A DNA stretch of 64,000 nucleotides from NCBI RefSeq assembly GCF_021390935.1, contig NZ_JAJPUI010000001.1, forward strand, positions 1,116,001 to 1,180,000, read 5' to 3'. The notes under the pieces were generated by a model. That model ran no database searches. It had not been told where the DNA came from and saw only the letters and a program-made list of their open reading frames with translations. The DNA is from Streptomyces sp. CC228A. Lineage in GTDB: Bacteria > Actinomycetota > Actinomycetes > Streptomycetales > Streptomycetaceae. Below, in pieces: positions 52,754 through 60,781 of the stretch; within the stretch, counting starts at the first letter, position 1, and every line of letters starts with the position of its first letter. The translations under genes were made by a program, and so were the position numbers.

Positions 52754-53545
52754 ATGCGAACCCTCGCCCCCACGAAGCATCCGCACGACGACGCACCCGA
52801 CACGGCCGAGGCGTTCCGGCGGCTGGCGGCCCTGCCGCCGGGCCCCGAGCGGGACGCCGTACGCCAGGACATCGTGCGTGCCTGGCTGCCCATGGCGGAC
52901 CGGCTCGCAGGCCGGTTCCGCAACCGCGGCGAGGCGCTGGAGGACCTGAAGCAGGTCGCCGCGCTCGGCCTCGTCAAGGCGGTGGACCGGTACGACCCCG
53001 AGCGCGGCGCCGCGTTCGAGAGTTTCGCCGTACCCACGATCACCGGCGAGATCAAACGCCATTTCCGCGACCACATGTGGACCCTGCACGTGCCCCGCCG
53101 GGTCCAGGACCTCCGCGGCCGGGTGCGCCTCGCGTACCGGGAGCTGTCGCACTCGGTGGGCGGGCGCACCCCGACCGTCGCCGAGATAGCCAAGAAGGCC
53201 GGGATGACCGAGGAGGAGGCCGTCGCCGGCCTCGAAGCCCTCGACAGCTTCACCGCCCTGTCCCTGGACGCCGAACTGCCGGGCACCGAGGACGGCTACA
53301 CCCTCGTGGACGCGCTCGGCGGGCCCGACCCCGCACTGGACGTCGTGGTGGACCGCGAGGCGGTCAAGCCGCGGTTGCAGAGCCTGCCCGAGCGCGAGCA
53401 GAGAATCCTGTACATGCGGTTCTTCCGCGACATGACGCAGAGCAGCATCGCCGAGGACCTGGGCATCTCCCAGATGCACGTCAGCCGGCTGATAAGCCGC
53501 TGCTGCACCAGGCTGCGCGAGGACATCATGCGGGACGCCGCCTGA
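52754..53545 (+). CDS. RNA polymerase sigma factor, SigB/SigF/SigG family
   Basis: 263-residue alternative sigma factor. Region 2 includes RFRNRGEALEDLKQVAALGLVKAVDRYDPERGAAFESFAVPTITGEI, identified by DLKQVAALGLVKAVDRYDP and the -10-contacting SFAVPTITGEIKRHFRD. Region 3 is RTPTVAEIAKKAGM, and region 4 is RILYMRFFRDMTQSSIAEDLGISQMHVSRLI, a helix-turn-helix for the -35. This subfamily governs stress response or development in Streptomyces and is controlled by anti-sigma factors and PP2C phosphatases. No anti-sigma gene is adjacent. It ends a stress-gene cluster from 47.9 kb. Confidence 0.94.
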   Translation: MRTLAPTKHPHDDAPDTAEAFRRLAALPPGPERDAVRQDIVRAWLPMADRLAGRFRNRGEALEDLKQVAALGLVKAVDRYDPERGAAFESFAVPTITGEIKRHFRDHMWTLHVPRRVQDLRGRVRLAYRELSHSVGGRTPTVAEIAKKAGMTEEEAVAGLEALDSFTALSLDAELPGTEDGYTLVDALGGPDPALDVVVDREAVKPRLQSLPEREQRILYMRFFRDMTQSSIAEDLGISQMHVSRLISRCCTRLREDIMRDAA

Positions 53546-53765
53546 CGACCGCGGCAAGCGGCGTACGCGGGTCACGCATCGTGAAACCGGCGAAACGTCC
53601 GTAAGGCCCCCTCAAGGAACCAGGGCCCTCCGGGAGCGGGTCCCGTCGACGGACGGCGCCGCACGGAGCAGCAGATCCTGAGCAGATCCTGAGGGGACAG
53701 GTCCCCGAGGAACGGAATTCCTCCAGGACCGCGGACGGCGGGCCGGACCACGCGGAGGCGGCGAC

Positions 53766-55335
53766 ATGCAGCACACCACCCCCGGAGCCGGGGACCCCGC
53801 CGCCCGCTCGACGGGTCGGCGGGCTCCGCGGGTGCCCCGTCGGCGGCCCCGGCCGCAGCGCGGCCCCCGCGCCGGGCGGGGCCGCGGCGCGCCCCCGCGC
53901 CGCGGCGGGGCACCGCGAGCCCCCGAGCGGTTCGGGCACGGGCAGGTGCGGTACGCCCCGGCCGCCCCCGGCAGCGGGCTGCCAGTGGTCGGCGAACTCG
54001 TCGCGGTGCTGGCCGCCGCGGCCGACCGCTCCGAGCCCGAACCGCCCGGCGGCGGGGCCGTCCTGCGGGAGGCCGCCTGCGGCTACTGGTGGCGGCGCGG
54101 GCTGCGCTGCCACCCGGAGGACCTGGCGGCGGCCCCCGGCGCCGGACCCCTCCTCGCCGCCGTACTCGCCGCGCACGGCGGGGACGTGCTCATGCCCCGC
54201 CCCTGCCCCCTCGGCTGGACCCCGCAGGCCAGGCTGCTGGGCCGCAGCGCCTACCACGTGCCCACGCCCGCCGAGTGCGGCGGCGTCCCCGACTCGTACG
54301 CCCTCCTGGAGACCGTGCGCAGGGTGCGGGCCGAGGGCGGCCACCCGGCGGTGCTGCTGCTGTGCGTCGCCGACGACCCCACGGGCACCGTCGCCCCGCC
54401 GGAGCTGGTGCGCGAGGCGTGCGAGGCGGCCGTCGCGGAGGGGCTGCACATCGTCAGCGACGAGACCTGGCGCGACACCCTGCACAGGCCCCACGACACC
54501 GTGCTGGTCAGCCCCGGGGAGATGTGCCCCGGCGACGTGACCGTGCTGAGCGACCTGTCCGGCGCGGTCGCGCCCGCCTCGTGGCCCGCCGCCGTCGCCC
54601 GCTTCCCCCGGGCGCCGCCGCGTCCGCGGCGCACCGGGCCCGCGTCCTCGACGTGCTCACCGCCCTCGGCGCGCGGCTGCCCGGCCCACTGGCCGCGGCC
54701 GTCGCCCACGCCCTCGACGAGCCGGCACCGGTGACCGCGCAGGCCGCCGCCGCGGCCGCCCTGCACGGCAGACTGGCCGCCGCCGTGCACCGCGCCGTGC
54801 ACGGCGCCGGAGCACTGGCCCTGCCCCCGGAAGCCGGCCGGCACCTGTACGCCGACCTCGACCCGCTGCGTGAACGCCTCGCCGAGCGGGGCGTCACGGA
54901 CTCCATCGCGCTGGAGGAGTACCTGAGCGAACGGCTCGGCACGCCCGTGCCCGGCGGTCACCGCTTCGGTGACGAACCGGGCGCCCTGCGCGCCCGGTTG
55001 GCGACCCTCCCGCTGCTCGGCACGACACCGGGGAGCGCGCGGAGGCGGCGGCCGCCGACGACCCGCTGCACGTCCCGCACGTGGCCCGGGCCCTCGACCG
55101 CCTGACCGCCACCCTCCGCGACCTGCCCGCCGACCCCCGAGCCGGTGAACACCCCGTGCGCCCGCGCCCCCGGGACCGGACCCTGCGGGCCCTCTGCCAT
55201 GAGCCCCGGCGCCCGTACGCCCTGCGGGGCGTGAGCAGCGTCCGCACGCGACGGACGCGACCGGCCCCCCGTCTCAGCCCACCGGCGTACCCGGCCGCTT
55301 CCGCAGCCGCCGCCACACCACCGGCGCCCCGCTGA
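53766..55335 (+). pseudogene. PLP-dependent aminotransferase-like protein (class I/II), two frameshifts
   Basis: Fold-type I PLP enzyme by motifs in the intact central part: LLCVADDPTGTVAPPELVREA, resembling the N-P-T-G loop with Asp replacing Asn, HIVSDETWRDTLHRP with the cofactor Asp, and SDLSGAVAPASWP where the lysine-bearing S-x-x-K segment is expected; I see no lysine, which would make it inactive. The N-terminal ~55 residues are Arg/Pro-rich. The frame changes near 54615 (to AAHRARVLDVLTALGARLPG) and near 55035 (to DDPLHVPHVARALDRL). ATG 53766 has GGAGG upstream. The true stop is uncertain between ~55140 and 55335. Confidence 0.55.
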
Positions 55336-55927
55336 TCAGCAGCGTCAGCGCCACCACCGCCACGACCCCCTGCCACGGCTGCGGGAACAGCGACCCGCCG
55401 GCCACCCCGATCAGCTGGTACGTCGCCGCCCACACGAGGCACGCCGGGATGTCCCCGACCAGGAACCGCCGCAGCGGCATCCGCGCCAGCAGGCACGCCA
55501 GCATCACCGGGATCCGCCCCGCCGGCACCAGCCGGGACAGCACCAGCACCGGCACCCGGTGGTCCCGCAGCCGCGTCCGCGCCCACGCCAGGCGCTCCGG
55601 CGCCGCCCTCGCCTGGAGCGCGTCCAGCCACGCCGAGCCGTTGCGGGACCGCACCCCGCGCTGCCCCAGCGCGTACAGCGCCGCGTCCCCGACCAGCGCC
55701 GCGCACGCCGCCACCGCGAACACCAGCAGCAGCGCGAACGGCGCCGTCTGGTGGAACGCCACCACCGCCGCCGAGCTGACGATCGCCCCGGTCGGCACCA
55801 CCGGCACCAGCGCGCCCAGGGCGACCAGCAGGAACAGCGACGGGTAGGCGACCGCCCGCTGCGTCTCCTCCGGCGGCAGCCGGTTCATCACGTCGGCGAG
55901 CAGCCCGGCCGCCGCCACGCCGGTCAC
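55274..55927 (-). CDS. DedA-family membrane protein
   Basis: 217-residue integral membrane protein with five to six helices. DedA hallmarks are FAVAACAALVGDAALYALGQR (the G-D-x-x-x-Y motif) and SRLVPAGRIPVMLACLLARMP (the R-x-x-P-x-x-R/G re-entrant helix). DedA proteins are involved in undecaprenyl-phosphate or lipid translocation and envelope homeostasis. GTG 55927 overlaps the stop of the MBL-fold gene as GTGA, so translation is coupled. Confidence 0.9.
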   Translation of the reverse strand: MTGVAAAGLLADVMNRLPPEETQRAVAYPSLFLLVALGALVPVVPTGAIVSSAAVVAFHQTAPFALLLVFAVAACAALVGDAALYALGQRGVRSRNGSAWLDALQARAAPERLAWARTRLRDHRVPVLVLSRLVPAGRIPVMLACLLARMPLRRFLVGDIPACLVWAATYQLIGVAGGSLFPQPWQGVVAVVALTLLISGAPVVWRRLRKRPGTPVG

Positions 55928-56701
55928 CGGGCCGCCTCGGGCCGCACCCGTTCCCCGTGCGCCGGCAGGTGCACCGCGACCTCGGGCGCCGCCCGCGCCG
56001 CGAGCCGCGCGAACTCGCTGCCCGGCGCGTGGAACTCGTGCGGCCGCACCGCGTCCATGCCGATCGGCCAGTACGTCCCGTAGTGCACCGGCACCGCGGC
56101 CCGCGGCCCCAGGGCGGCCAGCGCCCGCGCCGCCCGCCCCGCGTCCAGGTGGTCGTGGCCCAGGAAAGGCCCCCAGCCGCCCACCGGCAGCAGCGCCACG
56201 TCGATCTCGCCCACCGCCGCCGCCATCCCGTCGAACAGGCCCGTGTCCCCGGCGAAGTACGTACGGGCCGCGCCCTCCACCACGTACCCCAGGGCGGGGA
56301 GCGGTGCGGCCCCACCGGCAGCCGCCGCCCGTCGTGCGCCGCCGGCACCGCCCGCACCGCCACCGGGCCCGCCTTCACCTCGTCGCCCCACCCCAGCTCG
56401 GCCAGCCGCACCCCGCGCGGCCCCTCGGCCAGCCGCCGCAGCGCCGGCACCGCGCGCGGCGCCCCCGCGGCACGACGACCAGCGTGCCCGGCGCGAGCCG
56501 CGCCAGCGACGGAAGGTGCAGGTGGTCGGCGTGCAGATGGGAGATCAGCACCACGTCCGCGCGGGCCGCTTCGGGCGGCGGCAGGGCCCCGCGCCGCCGC
56601 CGCAGGTGGGCCAGCCGACGCGTGAACAGCGGGTCCGTCAGCACCCGCACACCGGAGTCCTCCACCGTGCAGGTGGCGTGCCCCCACCAGGTGACCTCCA
56701 T
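55924..56701 (-). pseudogene. Metallo-beta-lactamase-fold hydrolase (UlaG/RomA-like), two frameshifts
   Basis: Starts MEVTWWGHATCTVEDSGVRVLTDP, the typical opening of this lactonase/phospholipase-D-like group. The zinc motif H-x-H-x-D-H is in LISHLHADHLHLPSL. Later pieces in other frames carry ELGWGDEVKAGPVAVRAVPAAHDGR (His), YFAGDTGLFDGM (Asp) and PVHYGTYWPIG (His), so all ligands exist. The frame changes lie in runs of C at 56462-56466 and around 56309-56312, each consistent with a single missing base. Coupled to DedA downstream. Confidence 0.75.
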
Positions 56702-56785
56702 CAGGCGCCCTTCCGTCCGCGGCTGCTGCCTACGAGCGTAGGGCCACGTCTCCTCGGACGGCGGCCGGCGGAGTAGGGTCGGGCC

Positions 56786-57190
56786 ATGCAGGACGTACGC
56801 GTGGCGGCGATCGCCAGCCTGACGCCGCTGGAGGAGCTCGACTCCGACCCCTTCCTGGTGGACACCCGCAGCCAGCACGCCATGTGCGCCCGATGGGCGG
56901 CCGGCAGGGGATACGTGGTCATCCGGGAGCTGCTGTTCTACGGGCTGCCGCCGGACCACCGGATGCTCTGGGCCGACGTCGACGCGGGGGACGTCGATGT
57001 CTTCGTCGCCCCCAACGAGCGGGTGCTGGCACGGGCCGTGACCTGCGCGCGGGCGTTCTCGGCGGAGTGCGAGCGGCGCGGGGTGCGCCTGGAGACGGCC
57101 GGCCTGGAGGAGCCCGCGTACGACGCGGTGACGAAGGCGCGGGTCCACCGGCGGCTGTCGATGCCCACTGCCGGGTACGACGGCTGCTGA
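56786..57190 (+). CDS. Uncharacterised protein with a resolvase-like N-terminal pattern
   Basis: 134 residues. ATG 56786 is close behind a GGGCC sequence. TRSQHAMCARWAAGRGYVVIRELL followed by DVDVFVAPNERVLARAVTCARAF has the spacing of the serine-recombinase catalytic fold (helix A, then D-x-F/V-V-A and the next helix), but the usual catalytic Ser in a YxRVS start is absent (AAIASLTPLEEL). Similar proteins are frequent in Streptomyces, where they may be non-catalytic relatives. The domain prediction is tentative. It precedes the holin-like/phosphatase gene on the same strand. Confidence 0.65.
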   Translation: MQDVRVAAIASLTPLEELDSDPFLVDTRSQHAMCARWAAGRGYVVIRELLFYGLPPDHRMLWADVDAGDVDVFVAPNERVLARAVTCARAFSAECERRGVRLETAGLEEPAYDAVTKARVHRRLSMPTAGYDGC

Positions 57191-57191
57191 A

Positions 57192-57238
57192 CCCCGCACC
57201 CCGAGCCCCGCACCCCGAGCCCCGCACCCCGAGCCCCT
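57192..57238. repeat. 14-bp tandem repeat
   Basis: About three and a half copies of ACCCCGAGCCCCGC directly after the stop at 57190, passing into a C-rich stretch to ~57330 made of CCGGCCCCGCCTTGCCGACC-like units. No coding potential. Confidence 0.85.
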
Positions 57239-57495
57239 TGCCGACCTGCCTCACCGGCCCCGCCTTACCGGCCCCGCCTTGCCGACCCGCCCCGCCGACC
57301 CGCCTCACCGGCCCCGCCCGGCGCACGGCCGGGGCCCCGCCCTGCCCGGCCCGGAGCCCGTGCCGAGCTGATCTCCCGGCGCGCGGCCGGACCCTCCCCG
57401 CCGCAGCCTGTGCCACGCTGGATCTCCCGGTGGAAACCGGGGCGAAGCAGCCGACCCGGGCGGTCGGCGCCGGCAGCGGGCGGAGGGCGGACCGC

Positions 57496-59724
57496 GTGGG
57501 CGGAGGACACGGGCGCGCAGGGCACTGGAGGACGGTCGGCGGCGCCGTCCTGCGGGTCGTCGTCGTGTGGGTGGTGTCCACCCTCACCCTGCTGGCCCTC
57601 GCCGGCATCCTCCCCGACGTGCAGCTCCAGTCCGACGACGGCGACAGCATCACCCGCACGGCCCTGACCGCCGCCTGGGGCGCGGGCGCCTTCGGCCTGC
57701 TGAGCGCGCTCGTGTGGCCGCTCGTCGTGCGGGCGTTCCTGCTCGTGCCCGCCCTGGTGCTCGGCCTGCTGGTCTTCTTCCTCAACGGCTCCCTGCTGCT
57801 GGTCGCCCTCTGGCTGATCCCCGACGGGCGCGGCGAGGCCGACCCGGACAACGCCGTGGTGGTGGCGGCCGTCATGTCCGCCGTCGCGTCCGCCACCTCC
57901 ACCGCCCTCGCCGTCCGGGACGACACGGCCTACCGGCGGCGGCTGTACCGGCTCGCCGGCCGCAGCCACACCCGGGCAGGAGACGCCGCCGCCCGGCCCC
58001 CCGGCACGGTCTTCCTGCAGATCGACGGCGTCGGCCACGACACGCTGCGGTCGGCGATGGCGTCCGGCGCCATGCCCACCGTCGCCGCCTGGGCCGGCAC
58101 CACCCACCGGCTCGCCCCGTGGCGCACCGACTGGTCCAGCCAGACCGGCGCCAGCCAGCTCGCGCTGCTGCACGGCACGAACCACGACGTCCCCGCCTTC
58201 CGCTGGTACGAGAAGGACACCGGGCGGCTCATGGTCAGCAACCGGCCCGCCAGCGCCGGCGAGTTGCAGCGCCGCGCCGCCGCCCGCACCGGCTACCCCG
58301 GCCTGCTCGCGGGCGGCGGCGCCAGCCGGGGCAACCTCTTCACCGGAGGCGCCGACCAGCTCGCCCTGGTCCTGTCGGTCACGGCCCGGCGCGGTCTCGG
58401 CAGCCGCTCACGCGCCGGCTACTTCGCGTACTTCCGCGACCCCGCCAACGCCACCCGCACCGCCGTCTCCTACCTCGCCGAGGTCGGCCGCGAGGTCGTC
58501 CAGGCGCTCGCCGCCCGGCTGCGCGGCGACCGGCCCCGGGTGCCGCGCGGCGGTCTCTACCCCTTCGTGCGGGCCTTCGCCACGGTCGTCGAACGGGACG
58601 TCGTGCTCGCCGCCGTCATGGGCGACGTGCTGGCCGGGCGCCCCGCCGTGTACGCCGACTTCGTGGCGTACGACGAGGTGGCCCACCACTCCGGTCCGCA
58701 CAGCCGGGACGCGCTGAAAGTGCTGGAGCGGATCGACCGCTGCGTCGCGCTCGTCGCGAAGGCGGTCGAGCACGCGCCGCGCCCGTACCGGATCGTGCTC
58801 CTCTCCGACCACGGGCAGAGCTTCGGGGAGACGTTCGAGTCCGCGTACGGGCTCACGCTGCGCGACCTCGTCAGGGTCTGCTGCGGTCTGCCCGTCCCGC
58901 GCCGCGTGCGGCACAGCCCGAGCGGCGCCGAGGCCCGCGGGGCCCTGCGCACCGCCCTGCACCGGCCGGAGGAGGGCTTCGAGGCGCCGCCCGGCGAGCG
59001 TCCGGCGCGCGGTGCGGGGCCGATCGTGCTGGCCTCGGGCAACCTCGGACTGATCTCCTTCCCCGACGTGCCGCACCGGATGTCCCGCGAGGAGATCGAC
59101 CGCCGCTACCCCGCGCTGCTGCCCACCCTGGCCGAGCACCCCGGGATCGGCTTCCTGCTGGTGCGCAGCGAGGAGCACGGGTCGGTGGTGCTCGGGCCGG
59201 GCGGCTTCGCGGAGCCCGTCGACCGCGTCACCGACACCTCGGGGCCGCTCGCCGCCTTCGGCCCGGGCACCGCCGACGCCGTCCGGCGCACCGACTCCTT
59301 CCCCCACGCCGCGGACATCATGGTCAACTCGATGTACGACCCTGCGTCCGGGCGCGTGCACGCCTTCGAGGCGCAGATCGGCTCCCACGGCGGACTCGGC
59401 GGCGAGCAGGCGCGGCCCTTCCTGCTGTGGCCTTCCGAGCTCACCCCCCCGACGGCCGACGGCGGGCCGCTGAACGGGGCGGAGGCGGTGCACCGGGTAC
59501 TGCGCCGCTGGCTGGAGGAGTCCCACGCCGGAGAACCGCCCGCGGCGGGCTCCCGGGGCGAGGAGCCGCCCGCGGTGGAGCGCCGTGCCGAGGAGCCGTC
59601 CACGGCGGAGGCCGGCGCCGGACGGCCCCCCGCTGTCGAACGCATGAAGGAATCCCGTCTCGACGTGCGAGACGGTGAAGGTTTTCCTGTGGCGGACGGC
59701 CTCACGCGGGATAAAAACAGTTGA
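57496..59724 (+). CDS. Membrane-anchored alkaline-phosphatase-superfamily enzyme with N-terminal phage-holin-like (PF04020) domain
   Basis: 742 residues. N-terminal four-helix domain (VLRVVVVWVVSTLTLLALAG through VVVAAVMSAVASATST) matches the mycobacteriophage-holin-like DUF, with the family phrase GILPDVQL. The C-terminal domain belongs to the alkaline-phosphatase/phosphodiesterase superfamily: metal ligands in FLQIDGVGHDTL, DFVAYDEVAHHSGPHS, and LLSDHGQSFGE; GSHGGLGGEQ supplies a late His. A ~55-residue Glu/Pro/Ala-rich tail follows. GTG 57496 has GGAGGG 7 bases upstream; GTG 57430 is the alternative. It probably hydrolyses a phosphodiester or pyrophosphate at the membrane; the substrate is unknown. 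Confidence 0.85.
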   Translation: MGGGHGRAGHWRTVGGAVLRVVVVWVVSTLTLLALAGILPDVQLQSDDGDSITRTALTAAWGAGAFGLLSALVWPLVVRAFLLVPALVLGLLVFFLNGSLLLVALWLIPDGRGEADPDNAVVVAAVMSAVASATSTALAVRDDTAYRRRLYRLAGRSHTRAGDAAARPPGTVFLQIDGVGHDTLRSAMASGAMPTVAAWAGTTHRLAPWRTDWSSQTGASQLALLHGTNHDVPAFRWYEKDTGRLMVSNRPASAGELQRRAAARTGYPGLLAGGGASRGNLFTGGADQLALVLSVTARRGLGSRSRAGYFAYFRDPANATRTAVSYLAEVGREVVQALAARLRGDRPRVPRGGLYPFVRAFATVVERDVVLAAVMGDVLAGRPAVYADFVAYDEVAHHSGPHSRDALKVLERIDRCVALVAKAVEHAPRPYRIVLLSDHGQSFGETFESAYGLTLRDLVRVCCGLPVPRRVRHSPSGAEARGALRTALHRPEEGFEAPPGERPARGAGPIVLASGNLGLISFPDVPHRMSREEIDRRYPALLPTLAEHPGIGFLLVRSEEHGSVVLGPGGFAEPVDRVTDTSGPLAAFGPGTADAVRRTDSFPHAADIMVNSMYDPASGRVHAFEAQIGSHGGLGGEQARPFLLWPSELTPPTADGGPLNGAEAVHRVLRRWLEESHAGEPPAAGSRGEEPPAVERRAEEPSTAEAGAGRPPAVERMKESRLDVRDGEGFPVADGLTRDKNS

Positions 59725-59736
59725 TTTGGTGGGGCG

Positions 59737-59774
59737 TTCTCCGTAGCTCACCATGGTCTCGTTTGTACGGAGAA
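59737..59774. promoter_or_regulatory. Spaced 9-bp inverted repeat upstream of the APC permease
   Basis: TTCTCCGTA and TACGGAGAA are exact complements separated by 20 bases, ending 16 bases before the permease ATG. Either an operator or a leader hairpin masking the ribosome site; the right arm contains GGAGAAAGG, the probable Shine-Dalgarno region. Confidence 0.55.
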
Positions 59775-59790
59775 AGGCGCACCACCCCTC

Positions 59791-60781
59791 ATGACCACGG
59801 TCACCCCCCGCCACGACATCACCGGAGCAGCACCCGCCCCCGAGGGGCCGGCGCCCGCCGGCGGCGAAGGCCCGGGCGGTGACGGGCGGCACGCCCGACG
59901 CTTCGGGCTCCCCGTCGCCACCGCCCTGGTCATGGGCAACATCATCGGCGGGGGCATCTTCCTGCTGCCCGCCTCGGTCGCCCCGTACGGCACCATCAGC
60001 CTGGTCGCGTTCGGCATCCTGACCGCCGGAGCGATCGCCCTCGCCCTGGTCTTCGGGCGGCTGGCCGAGCGCCACCCGCGCACCGGCGGCCCGTACGTCT
60101 ACGCCCGCGAGGCGTTCGGCGACTTCGCCGGCTTCCTCGCCGCCTGGTCGTACTGGATCACCGCCTGGGTGTCGAACGCCGCCCTCGCCGTGGCCGCCGT
60201 CGGCTACCTCGGCGTGCTGCTGCCGCTGCACGGGTCGGTGGCCGCGACGCTCGCGGCGGCGCTGTGCCTCCAGTGGCTGCCGGCGCTCGCCAACCTCGCC
60301 GGGACCCGGTACGTCGGTGCGGTCCAACTGGTCTCCACGGTCCTGAAGTTCGTGCCGCTGCTGCTGGTGGCCCTGGGCGGGCTGTTCTTCTTCGACCCGG
60401 CGAACCTGGGCCCGTTCCAGGCCGGCGGAGACGGCGCGCTCGGCGCGGTGTCGGCGTCCGCCGCGATCCTGCTCTTCAGCTACCTGGGCGTCGAGTCCGC
60501 CGCCGTCAGCGCGGGGGAGGTGCGCGACCCGCGCCGCAACGTCGGGCGGGCCACCGTCCTGGGCACCCTCGGCGCGGCCGTCCTTTACCTGCTGGGCACG
60601 CTCGCGGTGTTCGGCACCGTCGCCCAGGACCGGCTCGTGGACTCCTCGGCACCCTTCTCCGACGCTCGGCGCCCTCAACGGCTGGACCCTGCTCAGCGCC
60701 CAGACCCCGTACGCGGCGGCCCGCGACGGGCTGTTCGGCGGTCGGGGGCGGGGCCATCGGCGGCAGGGCCATCGGGGGTAA
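59791..60781 (+). pseudogene. APC-family amino-acid permease, frameshifted and missing its C-terminal half
   Basis: N-terminal half of an APC transporter: ATALVMGNIIGGGIFLLPAS is the consensus helix 1, followed by GPYVYAREAFGDFAGFLAAWSYWITAW, then FSYLGVESAAVSAGEVRDPRRNV in helix 6. One base is missing near 60666; restoring it gives LGALNGWTLLSAQTPYAAARDGLF, also family sequence. Homology stops at ~60732, before helix 8 or so, and the frame ends at TAA 60779 in low-complexity sequence. A normal APC protein is ~450-500 residues. The facing gene is also truncated, so a deletion between them is likely. ATG 59791. Confidence 0.85.
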
